A DNA stretch of 64,000 nt, from positions 248,001 through 312,000 of the forward strand of contig NZ_JCKI01000004.1 of NCBI RefSeq assembly GCF_000708265.2. Direction: 5' to 3'. Source of the DNA: Pedobacter sp. R20-19 (lineage in GTDB: Bacteria; Bacteroidota; Bacteroidia; Sphingobacteriales; Sphingobacteriaceae). The position numbers were made by a program, and so were the translations under genes. Below, piece by piece: positions 26,363-36,311 of the stretch (positions are counted from its first letter, which is position 1; every line of letters starts with the position of its first letter). Under the pieces are notes generated by a model, which saw only the letters and a program-made list of their open reading frames with translations, was not told the origin of the DNA and ran no database searches.

Positions 26363-27496
26363 ATGAACGCTCAAACTGAAGTACTCAATACTAAAAACCA
26401 TTATCAGATTCTTGATGGTTTACGTGGTGTAGCTGCATTTTTTGTGGTAATGTTCCATATAATGGAGGCATTCTCCATGGGCAACCGTTTTCAACAACTA
26501 TTAAACCACGGTTACCTGGCTGTTGATTTTTTCTTCTTGTTATCTGGTTTTGTAATCGCTTACGCTTATGATGACCGATGGGGAAAATTAACCAAATGGG
26601 AGTTTCTTAAACGAAGACTGATTAGGTTACAGCCGATGGTCATTATCGGGACGATTATTGGAGCGGTGTTATTTTATCAGGGTTTAGGGCCAACATTTCC
26701 GCCCATTGCACAAACTCCTGTTTGGCAACTGATATTGATTATGCTCATTGGTTTTACCGTCATTCCTGTCTTACCATCAATGGACATCAGAGGCTGGCAG
26801 GAAATGCACCCTTTAAATGGTCCGACATGGTCATTATTTTTCGAATACATTGGCAATATCATGTATGCATTACTGGTAAGGAAATTTTCTAAGACGGCTC
26901 TATCCATGTTGGTTTTATCGGCTGGCTGCTTATTAATTTATCATACCATATTTGGTAAGCAGGGCGATGTAATTGGCGGCTGGTCTATTACTCTTGAACA
27001 ACTTACAATCGGCTTCACTCGGTTACTATTTCCTTTTTTTGCTGGAATTTTGTTGGCTAGATTTGGTAAACTGATTAATATTAAAGGCGGTTTTTGGGTG
27101 TGTGCACTGTTATTACTTACTGTATTATCCATTCCGAGATTTGGCGGTTTAGAAAACCTTTGGATGAATGGAATCTATGAATCAATTGTAATTATTTTCA
27201 TTTTCCCACTAATCGTTTCCATAGGAGCAGGAAGTCACATTGTTGGAAAAAAAAGTCAGCGCATATGTAAATTTTTAGGTGAGATCTCCTACCCGATTTA
27301 CATCACCCATTATCCTCTTATTTACGTTTACACCGCATGGGTTATCGACAATAAAATTACTTTTGAAAAGGGATTTCCAATCGGCTTGTTATTATTTGCA
27401 GGAAGTGTTGGTATTGCCTACTTAAGTTTGAGATATTATGATGAGCCTGTTCGAAATTGGTTGCAAAAGAAATTTCTGAAAAAAATTAAAGCTTAA
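26363..27496 (+). CDS. acyltransferase family 3 membrane protein
   Basis: 377-aa integral membrane protein with about ten hydrophobic segments. YQILDGLRGVAAFFVVMFHIM near residue 16 is the acyltransferase-3 start with its conserved DGLRG and catalytic His. Family members transfer acyl groups (often O-acetyl) to sugars or peptidoglycan at the inner membrane; the substrate is unknown. 18 bp after purE, same strand. Its stop overlaps the stop of yqgE on the other strand (tail-to-tail by 4 bp). Confidence 0.87.
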   Translation: MNAQTEVLNTKNHYQILDGLRGVAAFFVVMFHIMEAFSMGNRFQQLLNHGYLAVDFFFLLSGFVIAYAYDDRWGKLTKWEFLKRRLIRLQPMVIIGTIIGAVLFYQGLGPTFPPIAQTPVWQLILIMLIGFTVIPVLPSMDIRGWQEMHPLNGPTWSLFFEYIGNIMYALLVRKFSKTALSMLVLSAGCLLIYHTIFGKQGDVIGGWSITLEQLTIGFTRLLFPFFAGILLARFGKLINIKGGFWVCALLLLTVLSIPRFGGLENLWMNGIYESIVIIFIFPLIVSIGAGSHIVGKKSQRICKFLGEISYPIYITHYPLIYVYTAWVIDNKITFEKGFPIGLLLFAGSVGIAYLSLRYYDEPVRNWLQKKFLKKIKA

Positions 27497-28056
27497 TTCA
27501 AACTCGGATCAATTGGAAAGTTGCTTACATGTGCATATTTTGGCCCCAGATTTACAATTACATCTCGCCAGAGTTTTTCATCATCATTGCCGAAAATGAG
27601 GTCGAGATCAGAAACCTCACTTACCATCCAGGCATTTTGTTCCAATTCTCTATCTAACTGCCCATTGTCCCAGCCGGAATATCCCATAAAAAACTTAACT
27701 TCACTCTCGTCGATAGCGTTAGTATTGATTAAAATTTTAAGGGTTTCAAAATTACCGCCCCAGTATAAGCCATTGCCAATAGGTTCACCACTTTGTAGTT
27801 TATCATAAGCACGATGAATAAAATGCAAGGTATCAGCAGCCACAGGTCCGCCAAAATAAATGTGGTTTTGTGCCTCCCATAAATCCTGAATTACATCTTT
27901 TAAAACCACATTAGCTACCTGATTTAAGATATAACCCACAGAACCATCATTTCCATGATCGGATAATATTACAACAGATCTTTTGAAATTAGGATCAGAC
28001 ATAAAGGGTTCGGAGATTAATAAACGGCCTGTTTTTGGTTTTATATTGTTAAGCAT
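27493..28056 (-). CDS. YqgE/AlgH family protein
   Basis: 187 aa. PKTGRLLISEPFMSDPNFKRSVVILSDHGNDGSVGYILNQ is the YqgE N-terminal signature (residues ~6-45), and YFGGPVAADTLHFIH and FMGYSGWDNGQLDREL are the conserved middle and C-terminal blocks. The biochemical role is unsettled in the family. The frame is open to an ATG at 28080, but MLNNIKPKTG at 28056 fits the family start. It is divergent from pdxH across 46 bp. Confidence 0.9.
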   Translation of the reverse strand: MLNNIKPKTGRLLISEPFMSDPNFKRSVVILSDHGNDGSVGYILNQVANVVLKDVIQDLWEAQNHIYFGGPVAADTLHFIHRAYDKLQSGEPIGNGLYWGGNFETLKILINTNAIDESEVKFFMGYSGWDNGQLDRELEQNAWMVSEVSDLDLIFGNDDEKLWRDVIVNLGPKYAHVSNFPIDPSLN

Positions 28057-28067
28057 GATGATAATCA

Positions 28068-28098
28068 TTTGTAGCACCATAAAAGATGCCTATTTTTG
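28068..28098 (+). promoter_or_regulatory. full Bacteroidota promoter of pdxH
   Basis: TTTG at 28068-28071 and TATTTTTG at 28091-28098 are separated by 19 bp, an exact fit to TTTG-N19-21-TAnnTTTG. The predicted transcription start (about 28104) coincides with the pdxH ATG at 28103, suggesting a leaderless or near-leaderless mRNA. Confidence 0.55.
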
Positions 28099-28102
28099 TT
28101 TT

Positions 28103-28753
28103 ATGCAAGTTACTAATGAATATCTACAAAACCTGCGCCAAGAATATAAAAGCGCCACGTTAGATGAGTCTGACGTAGATAACAATCCTATTACCCAATT
28201 TAAAAAATGGTTTGATCATGCTGTTGAAGCTCAGATTTATGAACCTAATGTAATGACATTGGCAACCGCTGATAAATCTGGCCGACCAGATGCCCGAATT
28301 GTGCTTTTAAAAGGTGTGGATGATGACGGGTTCAGGTTTTTCACCAATTATTTAAGTGCAAAGGGTAAAGAATTAAAAAGAAACCCTTATGCTGCACTGG
28401 TTTTCTTCTGGCCGGAGCTGGAACGACAAGTAAGAATCGAAGGGACAGTAGAAAAGTTGGATAAAGAAACTTCAGAAGCCTATTTTAATACCCGTCCGGT
28501 GGCAAGTCAGATCGGTGCCATTGCATCTCCACAAAGCCAGGTCATCCCAAACCGGTCTTTTTTAGAAGAAAAATTTGAAGCATTAAAATCTAAAAGTGAG
28601 GATAAAAATATTGTAAAGCCTGCACATTGGGGTGGTTACATTGTAAAGCCTACACGAATCGAATTCTGGCAAGGAAGAAGAAGCCGCTTACATGATCGTG
28701 TAAACTTTGAATGGATTAAAAATGAATGGGTTAAAAGTAGATTAGCACCATAA
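28103..28753 (+). CDS. pdxH: pyridoxamine 5'-phosphate oxidase
   Basis: 216-aa FMN enzyme making pyridoxal 5'-phosphate, the last step of vitamin B6 synthesis and salvage. EPNVMTLATADKSGRPDARIVLLKGVDDDGFRFFTNY is the FMN-binding core, RPVASQIGAIASPQSQ a conserved loop, and the protein ends with IEFWQGRRSRLHDR, the PdxH C-terminal signature. The frame is open to 27983, but family-like sequence starts at MQVTNEYLQNLRQEY. A strong promoter match ends 4 bp before this ATG, which supports it. Confidence 0.96.
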   Translation: MQVTNEYLQNLRQEYKSATLDESDVDNNPITQFKKWFDHAVEAQIYEPNVMTLATADKSGRPDARIVLLKGVDDDGFRFFTNYLSAKGKELKRNPYAALVFFWPELERQVRIEGTVEKLDKETSEAYFNTRPVASQIGAIASPQSQVIPNRSFLEEKFEALKSKSEDKNIVKPAHWGGYIVKPTRIEFWQGRRSRLHDRVNFEWIKNEWVKSRLAP

Positions 28754-28765
28754 GATATTTAAAAC

Positions 28766-28800
28766 AAATAGAGATCTGCTATCCAGCAAGATCTCTATTT
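28766..28800 (+). terminator. hairpin terminator after pdxH
   Basis: AAATAGAGATCT (28766-28777) pairs with AGATCTCTATTT (28789-28800), a 12-bp stem 13 nt after the pdxH stop. The T-run is short and mostly within the stem. The rest of the 28754-29160 gap holds no credible gene. Confidence 0.6.
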
Positions 28801-29103
28801 CTAACTAATCATTAACTAACCTAATTTTCAAGGAAGTACTTTTATAAAAACGTCGAACTTAATTTTTCGCCGATTAATCTCTATTTCATTTAACAAGTCA
28901 TTCATTTCGTTTACTTGATAGATCAAATATCATCAGAAATTAAGTTTATATAAAACATGTATCGGTGAACAATTGATATTTGTCGATTAAAGAAAATCAA
29001 CTCAGATATTTAACTTTTTCTTAACAAATTTTAACTTTATAGTTTTGTTATTCAACACATTATACCGTAATGAAGATCAATATATTTAACTAACATTATC
29101 TTT

Positions 29104-29144
29104 AAACACAAATGCCATCCTGAATTAGGATGGCATTTGTGTTT
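29104..29144 (-). terminator. hairpin terminator after the susC-susD pair
   Basis: An 18-bp perfect stem (arms 29104-29121 and 29127-29144, left arm AAACACAAATGCCATCCT) with a 5-nt loop, starting 16 nt after the susD-like stop at 29161. The 3' T-run is weak. Confidence 0.65.
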
Positions 29145-29160
29145 AATAACTATTTAAATT

Positions 29161-30768
29161 TTAGTAACCTGGGTTTTGAGATATATTTGGATTGGCATTC
29201 AATTCATCCGTTGGAATCGGCCAAACATATCTATAGTCGCTATAAGCAATTGCAGCCTTGGCCGCAGCGGTAGTTGGCCTCGAGGTTACATCCCAGTTAG
29301 AACCTGTTCCACTTAATGCGGTAACCAGAATCTTCGCTGGAATTCCACCACCGGCTACCTGAAAATTAGCATCTTTAGAAAGCCTGGTAATATCTGGCCA
29401 TCTTCTTCCCTCACCAGCAAACTCAATTCTTCGCTCATTTAATATGGCTTGAGTAAGTGCCGTTTGAGAAGCAAAATTCGCCATAACGTATTGACTGGCC
29501 ACCGGAACAGCCCTATTTCTTACTGCATTTAAAAGATTTAAGGCCCTGGTATCTAAAGCTGTGGTTCTGGAATAAGCCTCAGCCACATTTAATAAAACCT
29601 CTGCATATCTAATAATTGGCGCATAATCTGTTTTGTTGGTGTAATCTCTATACTTATAATTGAAGAAATATTTTGCTCCTGTAGTCGTTTGCTGAACTTG
29701 TAAAAGCGTTCTTCTGGTATCGCCTGTTACCCAAAATGAGGCATTATACAAATTAGGGCTTGTTGCCACCAATCCCCTTCCTCCTAAACTGGCCGGGCCA
29801 AACATATTAGGCAATGCTCCATTTGTACCACCATTTGCTGCTGCACTATTTTCAATAGAAAAAATAGATTCGGTATTGTTAGCAAAGCCGGTAAAGGGGC
29901 CATCGGCTGATGCCGTTAAGGCATAATTGCCAATAGCACTGGTATATGGACCGGTGGCTGCTGAAGTACCCAACTTCGCTCCTTCTGTTATTACACCAGC
30001 AAAATCATTCATGTGCAATTTAACACGTGTTTTTAAAGCGATTGCCGCACCTTTTGTAGCTCTTGTGATGGCATAAGTAGATCTTGTTGCTGGTAAATTT
30101 GTTTCCGCATAATCCAGATCTGCTAAAATTTTAGTATAATCTTCAGCAACTGTTCCCCTTGGTACAAGAACTTGTGAAGTTACCGCATCGGTTGAATTTA
30201 CTGCAATGGTACGGTAAGGTACTCCAACATTGCTTCCATTTGCATCCACATATGGACGTGCAAAATTAATTACCAGTTCATGATGTGCCAAAGCCCTTAA
30301 AAAGCGAGCTTCTGCAGCATACTGTGTAGATACAGCTGTAGTTATGGTTCCTTTTGCTGCAGCAGATTCTACACCAGCAATTAAGATATTACATTGATTA
30401 ATTAGTGCGTATAAATTGCTCCAAAGGTTAATGTTATTAGCCGTTGTAGCAGTATAGGTTGATTCATAGGTGATTTGATAAAACGTAGCCAGATTGACCA
30501 TGTCCTCTCCTCTCATTTCGCCTTGCTCAATTGCTGCGGCTCCAAATGGATAACCACGGCCTGTACTCCCATTATAAGTACCTACTGCTGCGGTACTATA
30601 CACACCTGCGGCAACTAATTCTATATTTGCAGGTGTATCAAAAGCTGTAGCTTCTGATAGCGAATTAATAGGATTTAATTCTGTGTATTTCTCGCAAGAA
30701 CTTACTGATAATATGATTGAAAGTAAGGCTACGTAAGTATATTTATTTTTTATTTTAAAATTCTTCAT
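29161..30768 (-). CDS. SusD/RagB-family outer-membrane nutrient-binding lipoprotein
   Basis: 535 aa. The signal ends in a lipobox SVSSC (Cys about residue 26), so it is a surface-anchored lipoprotein. Mature start EKYTELNPINSLSEATAFDT is typical, RYAEVLLNVAEAYSR and NERRIEFAGEGRRWPDITRL are the SusD TPR-like blocks, and it ends WPIPTDELNANPNISQNPGY as SusD proteins do. It captures substrate at the cell surface for the adjacent SusC-like pore (12-bp gap). The ligand is unknown: no glycoside hydrolase, peptidase or ECF sigma/anti-sigma pair is adjacent. Confidence 0.95.
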   Translation of the reverse strand: MKNFKIKNKYTYVALLSIILSVSSCEKYTELNPINSLSEATAFDTPANIELVAAGVYSTAAVGTYNGSTGRGYPFGAAAIEQGEMRGEDMVNLATFYQITYESTYTATTANNINLWSNLYALINQCNILIAGVESAAAKGTITTAVSTQYAAEARFLRALAHHELVINFARPYVDANGSNVGVPYRTIAVNSTDAVTSQVLVPRGTVAEDYTKILADLDYAETNLPATRSTYAITRATKGAAIALKTRVKLHMNDFAGVITEGAKLGTSAATGPYTSAIGNYALTASADGPFTGFANNTESIFSIENSAAANGGTNGALPNMFGPASLGGRGLVATSPNLYNASFWVTGDTRRTLLQVQQTTTGAKYFFNYKYRDYTNKTDYAPIIRYAEVLLNVAEAYSRTTALDTRALNLLNAVRNRAVPVASQYVMANFASQTALTQAILNERRIEFAGEGRRWPDITRLSKDANFQVAGGGIPAKILVTALSGTGSNWDVTSRPTTAAAKAAIAYSDYRYVWPIPTDELNANPNISQNPGY

Positions 30769-30780
30769 ATCTGTATATTC

Positions 30781-33700
30781 TTAAAATCCAACATTTAAAC
30801 CCACTAAAAATGTTCTAGCTTTCGGGTTGGTATTGTAATCCAAACCTGCCTGACTGTTAGTGGTTGTACTATAATTTAATTCAGGATCTAAACCAGAATA
30901 CGGGGTTATTACAAAAGCATTTTGTACTTGTGCGTAAATTCTTAATCGATTAAGTTTTATTTTATCAGTGAATAATTTAGGAAATGAATAGCCTAATATA
31001 ATATCCTGGGCCCTGATAAATTTACCATCCTCAACAAAACGAGATGAAGCACTTGAGGTTAAATTGGTAAAAGCATCTCTGCCATAATAAAGCTTAGGCA
31101 CACTTGTCTCTTGGCCTGGAGTAGTCCACCGCTCTAAAATTTCGGTACCATTGTTTAAGAATTTTTGATTTAAAAGACTTTCCTGACGCGTGATATTCAT
31201 CACTTTGTTTCCGCCAGAGAATACCATATTAATGTTTAAATCAAAACCTTTATAGCTAAAGTTATTTACCAAACCACCATAGTAAGTTGGGTTAGACTGC
31301 CCTAGTATTTTCTTGTCTGTAGCAGCCAAAGTTGTTGCAGTAGTTAATGCTGTTGGATTTGCAGGATCATAGTTATAATATGTTTGATTAGCAATATTAC
31401 CCTGAATAACTTGTCCGTTTGCCTTAACATATAAAGGATTACCATTTGCAGCATTTACACCAGCATATTCATAACCGTATAAAGAACCAATGGATTCACC
31501 AACCCGGTTAACATTATATGTGTAGGTGATATCCGAATTATTGTTTGAAAGCTGTGTAATTTTATTCTTCACAAAAGTGATATTAAAAGCGGCATTCCAT
31601 TTGAATGGACTATCTCTCAAAATATCAGCGCTTATTGCAAATTCATAACCTTTATTATACATTTTACCAACGTTCTGATTAATGGAATTCCCTGGAACAC
31701 CTAAAGATGGCGCAGTTGGTGCGGCAAGAATCAGATTATCTACATTATTTTTAAAATAATCTGCTGTTAAAGTAATGCGGCTGTCAAACAGGGTCGCATC
31801 TATACCAACATCATATTTTCCACTGGTTTCAAATTTTAGTGAGCTATTGCCAACCTGGGTATAAGCCAAGCCACTCTGAACGCCATAAGTTGCTGCACCA
31901 AAGGTCCCTGCAAAAGGATAATTACCAATGTCGGTATTTCCTGTTTTTGCATAACCACCACGAATTTTCAAATCGTTAATAAACTTTACATTATCCTTAA
32001 AGAAATCTTCCTGAGAAATTCTCCACCCTAGCGATACGCCAGGAAGTTTTGCGCTTTGATTGCCTAATGGAAGTGAGGAGATGGCATCAATACGGTAAGT
32101 TCCAGATACTAAATAGCGATCTTTGAAAGCATAATTAGCCCTTGCGAAATATGATTTATAAGCATTTTCAGTTACACCACCACCTATACCATATGTAGAT
32201 TGTGTTAAGGAATTGCTGATAATATTCTCTCCACTAAAAAAAGTACTTGATAATTGAGATCCACTCGCATAAAACGATCTTTCTTTTGATTTTTGGTACT
32301 CAATACCAACGGTAGCCCCAAATGAATGATCGCCAATTACCTTATTGTAGGTTGCTGTGTTTGTCCAGCTGTATCTAAATCTCGGAATGTATTGTTGAAA
32401 TTCATAGCCTTTTGTTGCACTGCCACCATCACCATGTAATGGATCTAGATATTGATAATCTTCGCCAAAAACATTTTGTGTAGAAATTTGTGAACGCAGG
32501 TTTAATCCTTCAATAATTTTAATATCGGCAAAGGCATTCCCCAATAATGTAAAGGTTTGATTGCTGAATATATTATGATCTAACACATACTTGATATTGG
32601 TATAGTTATCATCAATTTCCTTTAAGTTAGCACCTTTGCCCAAGCGAGCATTATCTGAACTTAAATTGTAAGAACCATTTGCATTAAATGCTCCAACATT
32701 AGGTAAGGCCCTGATTGCATTTCCAATATTACCTGATAGAGAACTGGTTCCAGAATTTAGGCCGGTATTTTTAACATACGATCCGGTTAAACTTGCACCA
32801 AAGGTTAAATAATTGTTTAACGCTTTTTGCTCAAATTTCCCTGAAAACTGATATTTCGTTTGATTATTTCCAACAGTTGTGCCTTTTAAATTAGCATAAC
32901 CCAAAGAAAAATAATAGTTTGATACATCAGTTGCTCCACTAAAAGATATATTGTGATTTTGCTGGAATGCATTCTTGTTAAAAACTAAATCCTGCCAGTC
33001 GGTATCAATTACATTACCCGATGCATCATTAGCTAAAACTGCTTGCGGTGTAGTGGTACCGGCGTTGAAAAGTTTCTCATTGGCAATGGTTACAAATTCT
33101 TGAGCATTTAGCAAATCAAAACGTTTGGCAACATTTGCCGAGGCAAACCAAGAATTGTAATTCACCTGTGTTTTTCCTTTAACGCCCTTTTTGGTGGTGA
33201 TAATGATTACACCATTGGCACCTCTTGATCCATAAATGGCTGTAGCCGCACCATCCTTTAACACATCAACACTTTGAATGTCATTTGGATTAATGTCTCC
33301 CAACGGATTGATTGATGCAACGCTGCTTGAACCACCAGACATAATCACCATTCCATCAACCACATACAATGGATCTGCACCAGATGAGATACTATTTGTA
33401 CCACGAATGCGAATACGTGGAGCAGCGCCCAAAATACCACTTGAATTGGTTACCTGAACGCCTGTGATTTTACCTGCAAGGGCCTGATCAAAACTGGCAA
33501 CTGGCTTACCAGCTAAATCTTCGCCTTTAATGCTGGCAACAGAACCCGTAACATCCTTTCTTTTAGCGGTACCATATCCAATTACTACCACATCTGTTAG
33601 GGCATTCGCGTCAGAAACTAATGATACGTTAATTTTCATAGATCTTCCGGCAGGAATGTTTTGTGTTGAATAGCCTATAGAGGAGAACTGCAGCACTGCT

Positions 33701-33909
33701 GATGCAGCACTAACTCGGATTGAATAAGTTCCATCTGCGCCAGTAGAAACGCCGAGTTTACTGTTAACAACCTTCACACTTACCCCCGGGATTGGTAAAC
33801 CATCATCTTTTGATGTGACTACACCGGTAACAGTTCTTTCTTGTGCGGAAACTTTTGTAACCAACAAAACCATAAAGAACAACAAAAACTTGAGTAGGTT
33901 TCTTTTCAT
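30781..33909 (-). CDS. SusC/RagA-family TonB-dependent outer-membrane transporter
   Basis: 1042 aa. Signal peptide to VSAQ (about 22 residues). A carboxypeptidase-like domain follows (RTVTGVVTSKDDGLPIPGVSV, about 24-100), then the TonB-box/plug (DVVVIGYGTAKRKDVTGSV, about 106-230; VYGSRGANGVIIITTKKG type motif present as IYGSRGANGVIIITTKKG), then a long beta-barrel ending FLVGLNVGF with terminal Phe. It imports the ligand bound by the SusD partner, energised by TonB. The 420-bp upstream region can form alternative hairpins (see 33910-34329). Start ATG at 33909. Confidence 0.96.
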   Translation of the reverse strand: MKRNLLKFLLFFMVLLVTKVSAQERTVTGVVTSKDDGLPIPGVSVKVVNSKLGVSTGADGTYSIRVSAASAVLQFSSIGYSTQNIPAGRSMKINVSLVSDANALTDVVVIGYGTAKRKDVTGSVASIKGEDLAGKPVASFDQALAGKITGVQVTNSSGILGAAPRIRIRGTNSISSGADPLYVVDGMVIMSGGSSSVASINPLGDINPNDIQSVDVLKDGAATAIYGSRGANGVIIITTKKGVKGKTQVNYNSWFASANVAKRFDLLNAQEFVTIANEKLFNAGTTTPQAVLANDASGNVIDTDWQDLVFNKNAFQQNHNISFSGATDVSNYYFSLGYANLKGTTVGNNQTKYQFSGKFEQKALNNYLTFGASLTGSYVKNTGLNSGTSSLSGNIGNAIRALPNVGAFNANGSYNLSSDNARLGKGANLKEIDDNYTNIKYVLDHNIFSNQTFTLLGNAFADIKIIEGLNLRSQISTQNVFGEDYQYLDPLHGDGGSATKGYEFQQYIPRFRYSWTNTATYNKVIGDHSFGATVGIEYQKSKERSFYASGSQLSSTFFSGENIISNSLTQSTYGIGGGVTENAYKSYFARANYAFKDRYLVSGTYRIDAISSLPLGNQSAKLPGVSLGWRISQEDFFKDNVKFINDLKIRGGYAKTGNTDIGNYPFAGTFGAATYGVQSGLAYTQVGNSSLKFETSGKYDVGIDATLFDSRITLTADYFKNNVDNLILAAPTAPSLGVPGNSINQNVGKMYNKGYEFAISADILRDSPFKWNAAFNITFVKNKITQLSNNNSDITYTYNVNRVGESIGSLYGYEYAGVNAANGNPLYVKANGQVIQGNIANQTYYNYDPANPTALTTATTLAATDKKILGQSNPTYYGGLVNNFSYKGFDLNINMVFSGGNKVMNITRQESLLNQKFLNNGTEILERWTTPGQETSVPKLYYGRDAFTNLTSSASSRFVEDGKFIRAQDIILGYSFPKLFTDKIKLNRLRIYAQVQNAFVITPYSGLDPELNYSTTTNSQAGLDYNTNPKARTFLVGLNVGF

Positions 33910-34329
33910 TTACATTTAATTTTAGTTTAAATAGTTAATAATATATTTGAAGAATTAATCAAAGCATAGCCCTTTTAGAACTGGTTTGAGTTCTGCTAAG
34001 TGCACCATTAAAAATGATCAGTTTGACATTTTTCATCTTTAGGAAAACTTGAGAGGTTTTCCAGTTCTTACGAACAATTGCGATGATTAATAATTCGGTA
34101 GCTAATAAAGTATATTTAAAAAATATAAAATGTTAAGTGACGACGAATGCATTATTTGTATCGATGAAGCATATTTGAATGTTAAATAATACAATTTTGA
34201 TAGAATTTTGAACAAATTTTGCTATTAATGGAATTTACCAGAACAAAAGATTAATAATTTCAAGCATTAATAAAAATTCACAAAGAATTACCAAAATAAT
34301 AATCACTATAAATAAAAGAAATAACCAAA
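33910..34329. promoter_or_regulatory. divergent control region between the susC-like gene and hbd, with alternative hairpins
   Basis: No gene fits here. On the minus strand TTTG then 21 bp then TATTATTT (34184-34216) is a weak promoter match that would give susC a leader of about 270 nt. Within it AGAACT at 33989-33994 (read on the minus strand) can pair with AGTTCT at 33977-33982. The same AGTTCT extended as CCAGTTCT can pair instead with AGAACTGG at 34061-34068. A 7-bp hairpin GGAAAAC/GTTTTCC (34042-34062) sits between. Two exclusive pairings resemble a riboregulator, but lack a T-run. Confidence 0.3.
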
Positions 34330-35226
34330 ATGATAAAAAATATATCTGTCATTGGCTCAGGAACAATGGGAAATGGCATTGCACATCTGTTTGCACAATA
34401 TGATTACAAAGTAAATCTTATTGATATTCAACAAACCGTACTTGATCAGGCTATGACAACGATTGCCAAAAACCTGGACAGACAAGTAAGTAAGGGATTA
34501 CTCACCGAAGAGCAGAGGACTGCTACACTTAAAAATATCACCACCCTTACATCGATTAGTGAAGGAGTGGCCAAAGCAGATTTAATTGTTGAAGCTGCAA
34601 CAGAAAATGTAGAATTGAAGTTAAAAATATTTAAGGATTTAGATGTTTATGCCCCTGCTGATGCCATTCTGGCTTCTAATACATCATCTATTTCGATTAC
34701 GCAAATTGCGGCAGTTACCAATCGTGGAGATAAGGTCATTGGCATGCACTTCATGAATCCTGTACCCGTGATGAAACTGGTTGAAGTGATTCGGGGATAC
34801 CAAACGAGCGATGAAACGACCAAAGCGATCATGTCTCTTTCCGAAAATCTTGGAAAAGTACCTGTTGAGGTGAACGATTATCCTGGATTTGTAGCTAACC
34901 GGATTTTGATGCCCATGATTAATGAAGCCATTTATACTTTATATGAAGGTATTGCCGGGGTGTATGAAATTGATACCGTAATGAAACTTGGCATGGCACA
35001 TCCAATGGGCCCACTTCAACTTGCTGATTTTATCGGGCTTGATGTTTGCCTGGCTATTCTGAAAGTATTGCAAGAGGGATTTGGAAACCCTAAATATGCA
35101 CCTTGCCCGCTATTAATTAACATGGTAGCTGCAGGAAAAAAAGGAACAAAATCAGGAGAAGGATTCTACAAATATACCCCTGGATCCAAAGAGTTGGTGG
35201 TTTCAGATAAATTTAAGAAATCCTAA
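34330..35226 (+). CDS. hbd: 3-hydroxybutyryl-CoA dehydrogenase
   Basis: 298-aa NAD(P) enzyme oxidising or reducing 3-hydroxyacyl-CoA/acetoacetyl-CoA. The Rossmann start is [19 protein letters not shown] (GxGxxG, residues 8-13), [16 protein letters not shown] and [15 protein letters not shown] contain the catalytic Ser/Asn region, and [17 protein letters not shown] carries the catalytic His. [20 protein letters not shown] and the C-terminal [14 protein letters not shown] complete the family pattern. Thirty-one bp upstream of ruvB, which has its own promoter box. Confidence 0.93.
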   Translation: MIKNISVIGSGTMGNGIAHLFAQYDYKVNLIDIQQTVLDQAMTTIAKNLDRQVSKGLLTEEQRTATLKNITTLTSISEGVAKADLIVEAATENVELKLKIFKDLDVYAPADAILASNTSSISITQIAAVTNRGDKVIGMHFMNPVPVMKLVEVIRGYQTSDETTKAIMSLSENLGKVPVEVNDYPGFVANRILMPMINEAIYTLYEGIAGVYEIDTVMKLGMAHPMGPLQLADFIGLDVCLAILKVLQEGFGNPKYAPCPLLINMVAAGKKGTKSGEGFYKYTPGSKELVVSDKFKKS

Positions 35227-35245
35227 TTTTTTTAGCATTTTATTT

Positions 35246-35253
35246 TATATTTG
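35246..35253 (+). promoter_or_regulatory. -7 box for ruvB
   Basis: TATATTTG matches TAnnTTTG and ends 4 bp before the ruvB ATG at 35258, so the predicted start falls on the start codon. No clear -33 TTTG is visible. Confidence 0.4.
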
Positions 35254-35257
35254 CATT

Positions 35258-36280
35258 ATGAACGAAAATCTTGATCCGGATGCTAACCACCTCTCGCCAA
35301 CTGACCGTGATATTGAAAGGGTACTCAGACCACAAGCCTTTGAAGATTTTACCGGACAGGAGAAGGTGATGGAAAATCTACGGATTTTCGTTCAGGCAGC
35401 GAAACTTCGTGGTGAAGCATTAGATCATGTTTTATTGCATGGCCCTCCGGGTTTAGGTAAAACGACACTATCTTACATTATAGCCAATGAAATGGGCGCC
35501 GGAATAAAAGTAACTTCAGGCCCCGTATTAGATAAACCAGGTGATTTGGCCGGTCTTCTAACAGGTTTGGATGAAGGTGATATTCTTTTCATTGATGAAA
35601 TTCATCGTTTATCGCCATTAGTTGAAGAATATCTTTATTCTGCAATGGAAGATTTCAAAATCGATATCATGCTGGAGAGTGGTCCGAATGCACGGTCAGT
35701 TCAAATCTCACTTAACCCTTTTACGCTGGTTGGTGCTACTACCCGATCTGGCTTACTTACTGCTCCACTAAGAGCCAGATTTGGAATCAACTGTCGTTTA
35801 GCTTATTATGATGCTAAATTATTAACGACTATTGTACTGCGATCATCAGACATTTTAAATACACCAATCAGTGATGAAGGCGCATTTGAAATTGCCCGCC
35901 GTAGTAGAGGTACGCCACGTATTGCCAACGCACTTTTGCGACGTACCAGAGATTTTGCTCAGATAAAAGGTACCGGAAGCATTGATCCTGATATTGCTAA
36001 CTATGCTTTAAATGCACTTAATGTAGATGAACATGGTTTAGATGAAATGGACAATAAAATCCTGACAACCATTATTGATAAATTTAAAGGTGGACCAGTG
36101 GGCTTAAAAACCATTGCTACTGCTGTTGGAGAAGACGAAGGTACTATCGAAGAAGTTTATGAACCCTTTTTAATTCAGGAAGGCTTCATTATGCGAACCT
36201 CCCGTGGCCGTGAAGTTACGGAAGCTGCATACAAGCACTTGAAGAAAAATTATCCGGCACAAACCGGGAAATTATTTTAG
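35258..36280 (+). CDS. ruvB: Holliday junction branch migration helicase subunit RuvB
   Basis: 340-aa AAA+ ATPase motor that drives branch migration with Ruv[20 protein letters not shown] is the N-terminal signature, [20 protein letters not shown] the Walker A (residues ~66-74), [19 protein letters not shown] the Walker B, and [18 protein letters not shown] the sensor 1 region. [18 protein letters not shown] holds sensor 2, and the C-terminal winged helix ends [19 protein letters not shown]. Normal length. Confidence 0.98.
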   Translation: MNENLDPDANHLSPTDRDIERVLRPQAFEDFTGQEKVMENLRIFVQAAKLRGEALDHVLLHGPPGLGKTTLSYIIANEMGAGIKVTSGPVLDKPGDLAGLLTGLDEGDILFIDEIHRLSPLVEEYLYSAMEDFKIDIMLESGPNARSVQISLNPFTLVGATTRSGLLTAPLRARFGINCRLAYYDAKLLTTIVLRSSDILNTPISDEGAFEIARRSRGTPRIANALLRRTRDFAQIKGTGSIDPDIANYALNALNVDEHGLDEMDNKILTTIIDKFKGGPVGLKTIATAVGEDEGTIEEVYEPFLIQEGFIMRTSRGREVTEAAYKHLKKNYPAQTGKLF

Positions 36281-36311
36281 CATTATGTTTGCAACAAAAT
36301 TAAGATTTACA

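Noticed and set aside
27983-28102. Longer N-terminus for PdxH
   Set aside because: It would overlap yqgE and pass through the promoter at 28068-28098; family-like sequence starts at 28103.
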